64,000 bases of DNA, from assembly GCA_963709655.1 (NCBI GenBank), contig CAVPXF010000053.1, forward strand, positions 682,001 to 746,000, in the 5' to 3' direction. The DNA is from Roseiarcus sp963709655 (GTDB taxonomy: Bacteria > Pseudomonadota > Alphaproteobacteria > Rhizobiales > Beijerinckiaceae). Positions 1 through 9,012 of the stretch are shown here, one piece after another. The position numbers and the translations under genes were made by a program. The first letter of the stretch is position 1. Each line of letters begins with the position of its first letter. The notes under the pieces are model-generated. The model ran no database searches. It was given only the letters and a program-made list of their open reading frames with translations, and had not been told where the DNA came from.

Positions 1-753
1 GGGCTCGCTGTTCAACGGCTCCCCGGTCAGACCGCCGCCGGGGTCCTTGGCATAGCCTCGGAACGCCGCGGACACGTCGCTCGCCTTGTAGCGAAAGTCG
101 TCGTCAAGCGCGCCGAAAGAGCGCAGCGCTTCGAGCAGGATCTCCTGGTCTTCTTTGGAGACCGCTTCGTCAAGCGCGCCCTGATGCGTCGCCTTCGCCA
201 GAAGCTCCGCAATCGAGCCCTCGAAGTCGGCCTTGATTTCCCGAATCCGTTGCGGCTTCCCCCCGAAGGCCGTCGTCGCATGCAGATAGGCATTGTGATT
301 GAGCTGAATGAACGGCTCGAGCGCAACGCCGAACCTGCGGCAGTAATCGAGAATGGCGTGGTGGTGGTACGGGATCCGCCACGGCCCCGGATTGAGATAG
401 AGGCCGTCGTCGAACAAGCAGCGCTGCGTGGCGCCGCCGAGCTCGGTGTACGTATCGCCGCCCCGGATCGACCAGTTTCGACCGCCGGGGCGACCGTTGT
501 ATTCCAGGACGTCGACCTTGTAGCCGGTCTGGCGGAGTTCGAACGCGGCCGTCATTCCGGCAAGCCCGGCGCCCAGGATGACGACCGACGCGCCCTCCGG
601 ATCGCCCTCGAGCTTGATCGGGCCCCGATAGGGCGACTCCGCAGCGATCCCCAGGCTCGTCATCGCCTGATACATCGCGGCCCCGCCTGCGGCCGCCCCG
701 ATCAGCGACAGGAGATCGCGTCGCCGCGGTTGGGAGCTCGCAGATTCATTCAT
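1..753 (-). CDS. Tat-exported FAD-dependent amine oxidase, C-terminus cut by window edge
   Basis: Flavin-containing amine oxidoreductase (monoamine oxidase fold), probably exported folded with FAD by the Tat pathway. The first 251 residues are visible and the rest lies left of base 1. The N-terminus has a Tat-like RRRDLL motif (residues 10-15) followed by an alanine/glycine-rich hydrophobic stretch. The FAD dinucleotide motif VVILGAGLAG spans about residues 57-66, and the second flavin motif GRPGGRNW spans about 87-94, as in MAO and L-amino-acid oxidases. The start is the ATG at 753-751, giving MNESASSQP directly before the twin arginines. The substrate amine cannot be told from this part. 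The 154 bases to the next gene hold nothing recognisable. Family assignment is solid; substrate unknown. Confidence 0.85.
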   Translation of the reverse strand, partial: MNESASSQPRRRDLLSLIGAAAGGAAMYQAMTSLGIAAESPYRGPIKLEGDPEGASVVILGAGLAGMTAAFELRQTGYKVDVLEYNGRPGGRNWSIRGGDTYTELGGATQRCLFDDGLYLNPGPWRIPYHHHAILDYCRRFGVALEPFIQLNHNAYLHATTAFGGKPQRIREIKADFEGSIAELLAKATHQGALDEAVSKEDQEILLEALRSFGALDDDFRYKASDVSAAFRGYAKDPGGGLTGEPLNSEP

Positions 754-907
754 GGGGATGTCACGACTTCGAGATGATCCTTTTTAAAGCTTGCAGTCCC
801 GCCGCGGCTACGATTGGCTACCCGAGCCCGATGGTTCAGCATGAGGCAGAAACAATGAGGAAGCGAGCGGGTTTCTGACCTCCGCATCCTTCGCGCTCCC
901 GTCGCCT

Positions 908-2125
908 CTATGTCAGCCACCACGTCCCCGCGGCGAGCGTCACCAGCGTCAGCGGCAGGCCGACCTTGAAATAGGCCCAGAAGCTGATCGGCGTTCCCTC
1001 CGCTTTCGCCTGCTCGGCGACGATCAGGTTGGCGACGGAGCCAAGCAGGGTGAAATTGCCCGCGAGCGTCGAGCTCATCGCGACGACCAGCCACGCCTTG
1101 CGCGGGTCGCCGAAGGTCGGGACGAAGGGCTTCAGCGCCAGCACCGCGGGGACGTTGCTGACGATATTGGAGAGGACGGCGGTGAAGGCCGACAGGCGCC
1201 AGGGAACGTCGAGACCGAACGTCTTCGCCACCGCGATCCGGTCCGGGGTCAGGAGCGCCCGCTCGGCGCCCGCCACCACGATAAAAAGCCCGGCGAACAT
1301 CATGAGGAGCGGCCCATCGATCTCGGCATAGATGCGCTCGGGCTTGATCGCGCGCGTGACCAGCAGGAACGCGCCCCCGAGAATCGCGGCCTTGGCGGGC
1401 GCGAGGCCAGCGAAGAAGGCGGCCGCGAGCGCGACGCAAACGAGACTGGCCTTGACGGCCTGCCCGCCATGCATGCGGCCCCGCACGAGACGGGGCTGCA
1501 ATTCACCCCTTATGGCAAATTCCTCGCGGTAGACGAGACGGACCACGACGACGACGGCGACGAGGCCGAAGGCGGCGACCGGCGCGAGCGAGGCCGCGAA
1601 GGCCGGATAGGCGATGCCGGAATAGGCGCCGATCACCATGTTCTGCGGATTGCCGGTGATGGTCGCGACGCTGCCGCAGTTCGACGCGGTCGCGGTTGCG
1701 ACCAGATAGGGCAGCGGATTGCGGCCGAGGGCCCGCGTCACGGCAAGCACGATCGGGGCCATGACGAGGCAGATCGCGTCGTTGACCAGGAAGGCCGAGA
1801 GCACGCCGGAAAGAAGCGTCACCGTGGCGAGCAGGGCGAACGGTCGGTGGGCGTGCTCGATCGCCAGCGCGCCCAGCGCTCGGAAGGCGCCGGAGACCTT
1901 GAGATGCGCGACCACGATCATCATGCCGAGCAGCAGCGCGATCGTGTCGGTGTCGATGGCGTGAAAGGCGTCTTGAAGCGTCAGCGGGCCGAAAGCGATC
2001 ATCGCCGCGCCGCCGAGCAACGCAATGCCGGTGCGGTCGAGGCGCAGCCCCGGAATGCGGCCGGCCGCCAGGCCCGCGTAGGTCAGGACGAGGATCGCGA
2101 GCGAAGCCGCGTTCGTGGGATTCAT
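908..2125 (-). CDS. ArsB/NhaD (SLC13-like) ion transporter permease
   Basis: Polytopic inner-membrane transporter of the ion-transporter superfamily that includes ArsB, NhaD and SLC13. The 405-aa protein is almost wholly hydrophobic, with about ten membrane segments. The most telling motif is the re-entrant loop signature near the middle, TASNCGS..TITGNPQNMVIG, matching the conserved GNPxN loop of ArsB/NhaD. A similar but weaker signature near the C-terminus reads TLLGSVANLIV. The start MNPTNAAS is chosen because it places the first membrane segment close to the N-terminus; a longer reading to 2215 adds 30 non-hydrophobic residues. No arsenic-resistance genes (arsR, arsC) are nearby, so the ion is undetermined. 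Confidence 0.8.
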   Translation of the reverse strand: MNPTNAASLAILVLTYAGLAAGRIPGLRLDRTGIALLGGAAMIAFGPLTLQDAFHAIDTDTIALLLGMMIVVAHLKVSGAFRALGALAIEHAHRPFALLATVTLLSGVLSAFLVNDAICLVMAPIVLAVTRALGRNPLPYLVATATASNCGSVATITGNPQNMVIGAYSGIAYPAFAASLAPVAAFGLVAVVVVVRLVYREEFAIRGELQPRLVRGRMHGGQAVKASLVCVALAAAFFAGLAPAKAAILGGAFLLVTRAIKPERIYAEIDGPLLMMFAGLFIVVAGAERALLTPDRIAVAKTFGLDVPWRLSAFTAVLSNIVSNVPAVLALKPFVPTFGDPRKAWLVVAMSSTLAGNFTLLGSVANLIVAEQAKAEGTPISFWAYFKVGLPLTLVTLAAGTWWLT

Positions 2126-2400
2126 CGGCGAACGCTCCCGGATTCCGCCCAGATCGACAAGCGGTGCGGCATCGGCGAGGTTCCGCTTATCGGGGAAAAC
2201 CGCACACTCCGCCACGCCGCGCCGACGGTGGCCTTATCCTCGCCTACCGCTTCGCGGCTTGCCTATCTCAACAGCCCGGCGAGAGATGGGCGTCCCCTTG
2301 CCCACAGGGGGAAGAACCCGCCCCGAGCGAAGACCCCGAGGCGCCCAAAGGGCCGGATGAGGGCAAGCGGCGCAGCGCAATCAGATCTGACGGCGCCAGG

Positions 2401-2760
2401 TCACGCGAGGTTCAGGCCGCGTCCGCCTGAGCGCTTGCCGGCGAAGAAGGCGGTTAGGCCGGCGAACGCGATCAGCGGGAACACCCAGCTGAAACGCGTG
2501 TGCTTCGTGGGATGCGGCGTGGCGTTGAGGAGCGCTTCCGTGACCGTGAATGCGTCGTCGTCAGTTGGAGATCCCCCCGACACGCCGGGCCCCGTCTGAG
2601 TTCCCGGCGCCAGCCACGCCGGATTGTCGCGGTCGCTCGGCGCGAACGCCTTGTCGCTGAACGCGGCCGGATCAGCAGCGCCTGTGGACAGCTCCGTCGA
2701 CGCCCATGCCGACGGCGAAGCCAGGGCCATTCCTGCAACGATGAATACGATCGGCCTCAT
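2401..2760 (-). CDS. small exported protein with C-terminal membrane anchor, unknown function
   Basis: I do not recognise this 119-aa protein. It has a clear Sec signal peptide (MRPIVFIVAGMALASPSAWAS, cleavage probably near residue 20), a polar acidic middle, and one C-terminal hydrophobic segment (about residues 92-108, WVFPLIAFAGLTAFFAG) followed by basic residues, so it should end as a periplasmic domain held by a single anchor. The anchor-plus-basic-tail arrangement is loosely like sorting tails, but no PEP or VPLPA motif is present. It stands alone. The 275 bases on its 3' side (2126-2400) are GC-rich and hold no gene I can support. Confidence 0.55.
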   Translation of the reverse strand: MRPIVFIVAGMALASPSAWASTELSTGAADPAAFSDKAFAPSDRDNPAWLAPGTQTGPGVSGGSPTDDDAFTVTEALLNATPHPTKHTRFSWVFPLIAFAGLTAFFAGKRSGGRGLNLA

Positions 2761-2931
2761 GCGCTTCCGCCCGGAAATATCGCTCGTTCCTGCCTCCTAT
2801 AAACGTAGCGCGCTGGCGGCGGTAGTCAACTGTTAGGTCTACATCGTCTCGCCGAATCTGCGAATCCGGGGCCGCGCAGGCTCGCTTTCCCGGCTTTGGG
2901 CGGCGATAGTGGTCGATTATGGAGGCGTCGG

Positions 2932-3543
2932 ATGTCCCTCACGCTGTTTGCAGCTTTCGTCGCGGCGACCGCAATCTTGATGTTGATCCCCGGTCCGAAC
3001 GTGGCCCTGATCGTCGCAAATAGCCTGCGCTTCGGCGTGCGGGGCGGCCTGATCACGGTCATGGGGACCAGCGCGGCGATGGTCGTCCAGCTTGGCGTCG
3101 CAGCGCTCGGCGTGACCGCGCTTCTAGGAACGCTCGGTCAGGCTTTCGACGTCTTGCGTTGGATCGGCGTCGCCTACCTGATCGTGCTCGGCGTCAGCGC
3201 CTGGCGCGCGCCGGCCGAGGATCTTTCGCGGACGCCCGCGGTTTCGCCCGGCAAAATTTTCGGCCGCGGCTTCCTGGTTTCCTTGACCAATCCCAAGACG
3301 CTCGCGTTTTATGCGGCCTTCCTGCCGCAATTTCTCGATCTCGCCGCGCCACTCGGCCGGCAAATGGCGATCCTGAGCGTGACCTTCGTCGCGACGGCGC
3401 TGATCATCGACGGCGGCTGGGCGATCCTCGCCGCACGCGCCCGCTTCGCGCTTGCCGGATTCGGCCGCCTCCGGAACCGCCTCACCGGCGCGGCCCTTGT
3501 CGGCGCCGCGGTAGGGCTCGCTCTGGCGCGTCGAATCGGATAG
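2932..3543 (+). CDS. LysE/RhtB family amino-acid exporter
   Basis: Inner-membrane exporter of the LysE/RhtB family (203 aa, the usual length), which exports amino acids or similar small metabolites. The N-terminal signature PGPNVALIVANSL lies at about residues 20-32, and there are six hydrophobic segments, with the family's SLTNPKT motif about residue 120. The start is the ATG at 2932, preceded by GGAGG at 2921-2925, which fits better than an upstream in-frame start at 2896. It is followed within 30 bases by the HXXEE gene on the same strand, but nothing links their functions. Substrate not determinable. Confidence 0.88.
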   Translation: MSLTLFAAFVAATAILMLIPGPNVALIVANSLRFGVRGGLITVMGTSAAMVVQLGVAALGVTALLGTLGQAFDVLRWIGVAYLIVLGVSAWRAPAEDLSRTPAVSPGKIFGRGFLVSLTNPKTLAFYAAFLPQFLDLAAPLGRQMAILSVTFVATALIIDGGWAILAARARFALAGFGRLRNRLTGAALVGAAVGLALARRIG

Positions 3544-3570
3544 CGGTCGGCGCTTGCGGTTCGGGCCCCG

Positions 3571-4149
3571 ATGCGCCTTCCGAAAGATATCTCCATGTTC
3601 AATCGGCTCGTCGCCAACTGGGTCTACGGCGGTTTCCTCGCGGGCGTTCTCCTTCTCGCCCTGACGCCGATCTTCGCTGCCGGTTGGGATGGCGCGACGA
3701 CGCTCGTGTTCCTGGCCCTCCCGGTCTACATGATCCACCAATACGAGGAGCACGACGCAGACCGCTTCCGGCGTTTCGTCAACAAGCGCCTCGGGGGCGA
3801 CCGTGAAATCCTGACGCAGGCCGACGTCTTCTGGATCAATATCGTCGGCGTGTGGGTGTTGCTTGCAGCGGACCTCTGGCTTGTTGGTCGTTTCGCCATC
3901 GGCTGGGGGGTCTTCGCCGCTTATTTCCTGCTCGCCAACGCAGCGCTGCACATCCTCCAGGCGATCCACCTGCGTGGCTACAACCCCGGCCTGGCCACGG
4001 CCATCGCGCTCTTTCTGCCGCTCGGTTTCGCTGAGCTCGCGACGCTGCAGCCCGTCGCGACCCTGGCGCAGAGCCTCGCCGGCGCGGGCGTGACGCTCGT
4101 GGTGTATGCGGCCATCATCGCGCGGGTCAGGAGCCGCATGCGCGCCTGA
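3571..4149 (+). CDS. HXXEE domain membrane protein
   Basis: Integral membrane protein of the HXXEE family, named for its conserved motif; function unknown. The motif HQYEEH occurs near residue 57, at the end of the second hydrophobic segment, and a second family block NAALHILQAIHLRGYNPGL follows at about 128-146; its spaced His and Glu residues could bind metal. Five or six membrane segments are predicted by eye over 192 aa. The start may be 3571 or the Met eight residues later (3595), which has a weak GAAAG upstream. It lies 27 bases after the LysE gene and could be co-transcribed. Confidence 0.75.
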   Translation: MRLPKDISMFNRLVANWVYGGFLAGVLLLALTPIFAAGWDGATTLVFLALPVYMIHQYEEHDADRFRRFVNKRLGGDREILTQADVFWINIVGVWVLLAADLWLVGRFAIGWGVFAAYFLLANAALHILQAIHLRGYNPGLATAIALFLPLGFAELATLQPVATLAQSLAGAGVTLVVYAAIIARVRSRMRA

Positions 4150-4220
4150 GGCTTTGGCAGACGGATGACGCCCCGCATGCGGCCGTGGTAAGCGGCGGCT
4201 TCCATCCGTTCCGGGCTCTC

Positions 4221-4946
4221 ATGCGCAACCGCGCCGACATCGTCCTCGTCGAGCGAGGCTTCTTTCCGAGCCGCGCCCGCGCGCAGGCGGCCATCGCCGC
4301 CGGCCTCGTCAAGGTCGACGGCGCGGCGCTGCTGAAAGCGTCCGAAGAGATCGGCGAGGCCGCCGCGATCGAAGCCGAGGCCCTCCACCCTTACGTCTCG
4401 CGCGGCGGCCTCAAGCTCGCCGCCGCGCTCGACGCCTTCGCGCTCGATCCCGCGGGCCTCGCCTCACTCGATGTCGGCGCCTCGACCGGCGGCTTCACCG
4501 ACGTGCTGCTCAAGCGGGGCGCCGCAAGCGTCGTCGCCGTGGACGTCGGCCACGGGCAGTTCGACCGCGGGCTCGCAGCCGACCCGCGCGTGCGCTCGCT
4601 CGAACGCCTCGACGCGCGCGCCATCACCGAAACGCTGCTCGGCCTTCGGCCGCGGGCGATCGTCTCAGACGTCAGCTTCATCTCGCAGCGGCTCGTCCTG
4701 CCGCATGTGCTGAGCCTCGCGTCGGAGCGCGCATGGCTCGTCAGCCTGATCAAGCCGCAGTTTGAGGTCGGCCCGGCGGAGATCGTCAAGGGACGGGTCA
4801 GGAGCGAGGCGGCGCTCCGGCGCGCCTGCGACGCCGTCAGCGCCTGCGTCGAGGCGCAGGGCTGGACGGTTTTGGGCCTCATGCCCTCGCCGGTGCTCGG
4901 CGGCGCGGGCGCAAAGGAATTCTTGATTGCGGCGCGAAATGGCTGA
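4221..4946 (+). CDS. tlyA: TlyA-family rRNA 2'-O-methyltransferase
   Basis: Predicted S-adenosylmethionine-dependent 2'-O-methyltransferase of ribosomal RNA. The 241-aa protein has an N-terminal S4 RNA-binding domain (ADIVLVERGFFPSRARAQ, about residues 4-22) and a Rossmann methyltransferase domain with the SAM loop LDVGASTGGFTDVLL (about 90-104), then a KPQFE motif (about 186-190) typical of the FtsJ/TlyA group. The ATG at 4221 gives the canonical MRNRADIVLVERG start. Its last eight bases overlap the start of the next methyltransferase (ATGGCTGA), so the two are translationally coupled. Homologues are often labelled hemolysin A, but the rRNA role is better supported. Confidence 0.9.
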   Translation: MRNRADIVLVERGFFPSRARAQAAIAAGLVKVDGAALLKASEEIGEAAAIEAEALHPYVSRGGLKLAAALDAFALDPAGLASLDVGASTGGFTDVLLKRGAASVVAVDVGHGQFDRGLAADPRVRSLERLDARAITETLLGLRPRAIVSDVSFISQRLVLPHVLSLASERAWLVSLIKPQFEVGPAEIVKGRVRSEAALRRACDAVSACVEAQGWTVLGLMPSPVLGGAGAKEFLIAARNG

Positions 4947-6204
4947 GACGATAGATGAGGCCGCGATCGTCGGGCTTGACGCGCGCGGCGACGGCGTGAC
5001 CGAAAGCGGCGCCGCCGTTCCGGGCGCCCTTCCGGGCGAGCGTGTGCGAATTCGGGGCGGCGACAGGAGCGCCGAGCTCCTCGAAATCCTGGATCTAAAC
5101 CCGGATCGAACGGAGCCCATCTGTCCGTGGTTCGGCGCCTGCGGCGGCTGCGCGGCGCAGCACATGTCGGAATCGCTCTATCGCGGCTGGAAGCGCGGCC
5201 TCGTCGTGGAGGCGCTCGCGCGGGCGCATATCGAGGCCGAGGTCGGGCCACTGATCGACGCGCATGGCGCGGGCCGGCGGCGCGCGACGTTTCATGCCCG
5301 CTTTCCCCACGGCGCGCCGGACGAGGTCGGCTTCATGCGAGCGCGCTCGCACGCCATCGTCTCAATCGACGCCTGCCCGCTGTTCGCCCCGGCGATGGCG
5401 GGCGCGATCGGCGCGGCGCGCGGGATCGCCGCGTGCCTTCGCGGCCTCATGAAGCCGCTCGACATCGGCGTGACGGCGACGCTCGAGGGCCTCGACGTCG
5501 ATTTGCGCGGCGCCGGCCCGCTGGGATTGTCGGAAACGCTGAAACTCGTCCGCACCGCCGAGAGGTTCGACCTCGCCCGCGTCTCCAACCACGGCGCGGT
5601 CGTGGTCGAGCGCCGGCCGCCGCGCATCGCATTCGGCCACACGCTGGCCAGGCTCCCGCCCGGCGGCTTTCTTCAGGCGACCGAAGACGGAGAGGCAAGG
5701 CTCGCGGCGATCGCCGTTGAGGGCCTGAAAGGCGCAAAGAGGGTCGCCGACCTCTTTTGCGGCGCGGGCGCCTTCGCGCTTCGGCTCGCGCGCGGACACG
5801 AGGTGTTCGCGGCCGACTCGGACGCCGCGGCGGTGCGGGCCCTCGCCGAGGCCGCCGCCAGGACGGCCGGTCTCAGGGCTGTTGGAACCGAGACGCGCGA
5901 CCTTTTCCGGCGGCCGATCGGCGTCAGCGAACTGTCCACATTCGACGGCGCCCTCTTCGACCCGCCTCGCGCGGGCGCAGAAGCGCAGGCGCGGCAATTG
6001 GCGGCGAGCGCCGTGCCGTTCGTCGTCGCTGTCTCCTGCAATGCGACGACGTTCGCCCGCGACGCGCGTATCCTGATCGACGGCGGCTTCCGCTTGGAGT
6101 CGGTCGCGCCGATTGACCAGTTCCGCTATTCGGCCCATGTCGAAATCGCGGCCGTCTTCCGCCGATCGGGCGGAAAGCCGCGCCCCCGGAGGCTTCTCGG
6201 ATGA
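4939..6204 (+). CDS. class I SAM RNA 5-methyluridine methyltransferase, RlmD/TrmA family
   Basis: 421-aa RNA (uracil-5-)methyltransferase of the RumA/RlmD-TrmA superfamily. A short N-terminal TRAM-like region (about residues 8-55) is followed by an iron-sulfur type cysteine cluster, CPWFGACGGCAAQH (about 62-75). The SAM site VADLFCGAGAFALRLA lies at about 270-285. The catalytic cysteine sits in AVSCNATTFARD, and the C-terminal motif DQFRYSAHVE carries the conserved general-base Glu. The start at 4939 overlaps tlyA by eight bases. It overlaps the following oxidase by four bases (ATGA), so the three form one operon. Which RNA and position it modifies cannot be told. Confidence 0.87.
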   Translation: MAETIDEAAIVGLDARGDGVTESGAAVPGALPGERVRIRGGDRSAELLEILDLNPDRTEPICPWFGACGGCAAQHMSESLYRGWKRGLVVEALARAHIEAEVGPLIDAHGAGRRRATFHARFPHGAPDEVGFMRARSHAIVSIDACPLFAPAMAGAIGAARGIAACLRGLMKPLDIGVTATLEGLDVDLRGAGPLGLSETLKLVRTAERFDLARVSNHGAVVVERRPPRIAFGHTLARLPPGGFLQATEDGEARLAAIAVEGLKGAKRVADLFCGAGAFALRLARGHEVFAADSDAAAVRALAEAAARTAGLRAVGTETRDLFRRPIGVSELSTFDGALFDPPRAGAEAQARQLAASAVPFVVAVSCNATTFARDARILIDGGFRLESVAPIDQFRYSAHVEIAAVFRRSGGKPRPRRLLG

Positions 6205-7613
6205 CCCTCGAACGTCAGGCCGCGCTCGACGCCCTCGCACGCCTGGTCGGCGCTCGCCACACCCTGACCGATCCTGCGCTCATCGAGGGGCGCCTGATCG
6301 AGCCGCGCGGCCTCTACCGGGGCAAGGCGCTGGCGCTCGTGCGCCCCGGATCGACCGAGGAGGTCGCGAAGGTTTTGGCGTTCTGCAACGACGCCGGCGT
6401 CGGGGTCGTGCCGCAGGGCGGCAATACCGGCCTCGTCGGCGGCCAGACCCCCGACGAATCCGGCGATCAGATCATTCTCTCGACCGAGCGCCTGAAGTCC
6501 GTCCGCGAGATCGACGCGCATGCGGACGTGATGGTCTGCGAAGCGGGCGTCACGCTTGCCGAAGCGCAGGCTGCGGCGCTCGACAAGGACCGGCTCTTCC
6601 CCCTGTCGCTCGCCGCGGAGGGCACCTGCACCATCGGCGGCAATGTCGCAACCAACGCCGGCGGCGTGACCGTGATCGCCTACGGCAATGCGCGCGAACT
6701 CGTCACCGGCGTCGAGGCGGTGCTGGCCGACGGGCGCATCGTCAACGCGCTCACGAAACTACGCAAGGACAATACCGGCTACGACGTGAAAAGCCTGTTT
6801 GTCGGTTCGGAAGGCACGCTCGGGGTGATCACCGCCGTTTCGCTGCGTCTCTTCCCCAATCCGCGGGCGCGCGCCACGGCTTTCGTCGGTCTCGCGAGCC
6901 CGGAGAAGGCGCTCGATCTGCTGCGCATCGCCCGCGAGCGCCTCGGCGGCGGGGTGACGAGCTTCGAGCTGATGGCGCGCTTCGCCTATGACATCACGGT
7001 GCGCCACGGCCTCGCCCGCGCGCCGCTGGCCGGCGATCACCCCTGGTATGTGCTGATCGAGGCGTCGTCGCAGATCGCGACTGGCTTCGACGAGGCGTTC
7101 GCCGGGGCGCTCGAGGCGGCGTTCGAGACGGGCGTCATCGACGACGCCGTCCTCGCCGCTTCGCTCGACCAGCGCCATGAATTCTGGAAGCTGCGCGAGT
7201 CGATCCCGGAAGCGCAAATCCGCGAGGGCGGCTCGATCAAGCACGACGTCTCGGTCGCAGTCGGCGACGTCCCGGCGTTCATCGCGCAAGCGACCAACGC
7301 GGTCGAGGCGTTCGAGCCCGGCGTCCGGGTCTGCCCGTTCGGCCACCTCGGCGACGGCAACATCCATTTCAACGTGTCGCAGCCAGTCGGCGCCGACAAG
7401 GCCGCCTACCTCGACCGCTGGGACGCGATGAACGCCGTCGTCCACGGGATTGTCGCCCGCATGGGCGGATCGTTCTCGGCCGAGCACGGGGTCGGACGAC
7501 TGAAGCGCGACCTGCTGGCGCGGACCAAGGACCCTGGAGCGCTGTCGGTCATGCGCGCGGTCAAGGCGGCGCTCGACCCGAACGGGATCATGAACCCGGG
7601 CAAGGTGCTTTAA
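6201..7613 (+). CDS. FAD-linked D-2-hydroxyacid dehydrogenase (GlcD/D2HGDH-like)
   Basis: FAD-binding oxidoreductase of the vanillyl-alcohol-oxidase fold, GlcD / D-2-hydroxyglutarate dehydrogenase group, oxidising a D-2-hydroxyacid to the 2-keto acid. The FAD-binding half contains VPQGGNTGLVGGQ (about residues 71-83) and EGTCTIGGNVATNAGG (about 139-154), the standard flavin motifs. The C-terminal half ends with the metal/substrate block CPFGHLGDGNIHFN and the closing motif SAEHGVGRLKRD. The length of 470 aa is normal. It starts four bases inside the preceding methyltransferase gene. D-lactate, D-2-hydroxyglutarate or glycolate are all possible substrates; no glcE or glcF gene follows, which argues against a multi-subunit glycolate oxidase. 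Confidence 0.88.
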   Translation: MTLERQAALDALARLVGARHTLTDPALIEGRLIEPRGLYRGKALALVRPGSTEEVAKVLAFCNDAGVGVVPQGGNTGLVGGQTPDESGDQIILSTERLKSVREIDAHADVMVCEAGVTLAEAQAAALDKDRLFPLSLAAEGTCTIGGNVATNAGGVTVIAYGNARELVTGVEAVLADGRIVNALTKLRKDNTGYDVKSLFVGSEGTLGVITAVSLRLFPNPRARATAFVGLASPEKALDLLRIARERLGGGVTSFELMARFAYDITVRHGLARAPLAGDHPWYVLIEASSQIATGFDEAFAGALEAAFETGVIDDAVLAASLDQRHEFWKLRESIPEAQIREGGSIKHDVSVAVGDVPAFIAQATNAVEAFEPGVRVCPFGHLGDGNIHFNVSQPVGADKAAYLDRWDAMNAVVHGIVARMGGSFSAEHGVGRLKRDLLARTKDPGALSVMRAVKAALDPNGIMNPGKVL

Positions 7614-7788
7614 GCGCCGAGTCCCCGTCCCGGCGTCGTTGCCGCAACAGTCGGACACCCGCCCCTAGCTTGCGGCCATGGCGCGCACGAGGCGACAGGG
7701 TTATCCTTGCCGAGCGCCGAATCGGCGTGCGGCGAACCGCTTGCGAGCGGATCGCCGGAGCCGCTTGAGAACGGATTTGGAGACCGCG

Positions 7789-8541
7789 ATGCGGCGCAGC
7801 GGGTTCGCCGCTTTGTTTCTCCTTGTCGGGCTTGGCCGCCTCCCGGCCGCGGCGGCCTGCGCGCCGAAGGTCTTTGACGGCGCGCCCTTCACCGTCTGCG
7901 CGTTCGACCCCCGCCACGACGACCTGCGCCTGTTCTGGAAAGGTCCGGACGACCGGCCGTTCGGCTCGCTCGGGGCGCTCGCCGCCTCGCTGCGCAGCCA
8001 GGGCCAAGAGCTGGTGTTCGCGATGAACGCCGGCATGTTCCGAGAGGACCAGTCGCCGGTCGGACTCTACGTCGAAAAGAACCGGCTCCTGCGCAAGGCC
8101 GACACGCGCGCCGGCGCGTCCAATTTCCATCTGAAGCCGAACGGCGTGTTCTGGATCGGCGACGGCGTCGCCGGCGTGACCGAGACGAGCCGCTATCTCG
8201 CCGGCCCGCCGTCGGCTCGCTATGCGACCCAGTCCGGCCCGATGCTGGTCATCGACGGGCGCATCCATCCGAAAATCCGGCCCGATGGAACGTCGGCGAA
8301 GATCCGCAACGGCGTCGGCGTCGACGATCATGGCGGGGTGGTGTTCGCCATCGCCGACGAGCCCGTGACCTTCGACGCCTTCGCCCGGCTGTTCCGCGAC
8401 GGCCTCGGCGCTCGCAACGCCCTCTTCCTCGACGGCTCGCTGTCGTCCCTCTACGCGCCCGAGCTCAAGCGCGACGACGAGCTCGCGCCGATCGGCCCGA
8501 TCGTGGCGGTCGTCAAGCCGCAGAAGATGGGCAGCAACTAG
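7789..8541 (+). CDS. secreted phosphodiester glycosidase (NAGPA/DUF2233-like) protein
   Basis: 250-aa exported protein of the family related to the luminal domain of N-acetylglucosamine-1-phosphodiester alpha-N-acetylglucosaminidase. An N-terminal signal peptide (GFAALFLLVGLGRLPAAAA, residues 5-23) precedes a mature domain with the family blocks AMNAGMF (about 79-85), GVFWIGDG, ATQSGPMLVIDG and NALFLDGSLSSLY. The conserved Asp-Gly near the end is typical. The start is the ATG at 7789, with GGAG about seven bases upstream; a longer reading from 7678 adds a basic leader that would displace the signal peptide. Bacterial members are thought to cut sugar-phosphate linkages, but the substrate here is unknown. 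It is monocistronic. Confidence 0.8.
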   Translation: MRRSGFAALFLLVGLGRLPAAAACAPKVFDGAPFTVCAFDPRHDDLRLFWKGPDDRPFGSLGALAASLRSQGQELVFAMNAGMFREDQSPVGLYVEKNRLLRKADTRAGASNFHLKPNGVFWIGDGVAGVTETSRYLAGPPSARYATQSGPMLVIDGRIHPKIRPDGTSAKIRNGVGVDDHGGVVFAIADEPVTFDAFARLFRDGLGARNALFLDGSLSSLYAPELKRDDELAPIGPIVAVVKPQKMGSN

Positions 8542-8687
8542 CCTCGGTCCGCCGCCGCGACGATCCGGTTTGCCTGCTAGCAGGGAGTTTTCCTGCGCTC
8601 TGTTTGGCGCTCGGTTCCAGAAAGTCATGCAATGTCATGGCGTTACACGATTTACAACCCTCCGGTTGCGGGCCGGAGCGGGCCCGG

Positions 8688-8758
8688 AACAGGCAACCTA
8701 ACAGGACCGGAACAGGCAATTAACAGGCGGTTATCAGGTCGGAACAGGCAAGAACAGG
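8688..8758. repeat. helically phased AACAGG direct-repeat array (seven units)
   Basis: Seven direct copies of a hexamer start at 8688, 8700, 8711, 8722, 8733, 8743 and 8753. Six read AACAGG and one (8733) reads ATCAGG. Spacing is 12, 11, 11, 11, 10 and 10 bases, close to one DNA turn, so all copies face the same side of the helix. The array lies between the convergent glycosidase-like and GNAT genes, in non-coding sequence. It could bind a protein cooperatively or be a degenerate 11-bp minisatellite. Confidence 0.7.
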
Positions 8759-8869
8759 CGGCCCAAACGCGATCCCGAAACCGGGCGCGGTCGGGTTGTA
8801 AGCCGCGGCCAGGAGATGCCCTGGAGGCAGTCCGACCTACGGGCCAGCACCCCCACCACCGTCCTCCGG

Positions 8870-9000
8870 ACGCTCCCCCTACCCCGCGCTGACGCGCAGG
8901 GGAGGAAAAGCGTCGACGCCTCTCCTCCCCCGTGTAGCGTTAGCGAAGCGGGGGAGGGGGACCACCCGAAGGGTGGTGGAGGGGGCGCGCCGCAGGGTGG
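8870..9000. repeat. GC-rich intergenic hairpin element
   Basis: G- and C-tract element with at least two hairpins: CTCCCCCG (8925-8932) pairs with CGGGGGAG (8949-8956), and ACCACCC (8961-8967) pairs with GGGTGGT (8971-8977) over a GAA loop. It resembles in style the elements near 34.3 and 61.1 kb. It sits between two convergent genes and may help end both transcripts. No coding sequence is seen in 8542-9074. Confidence 0.55.
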
Positions 9001-9012
9001 CCTGGCAGTTAC

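Noticed and set aside
8688..8758. CRISPR array
   Set aside because: Units are only six bases with 4-6 base gaps. CRISPR repeats are 23-47 bases with unique spacers of similar length, and no cas gene is near.
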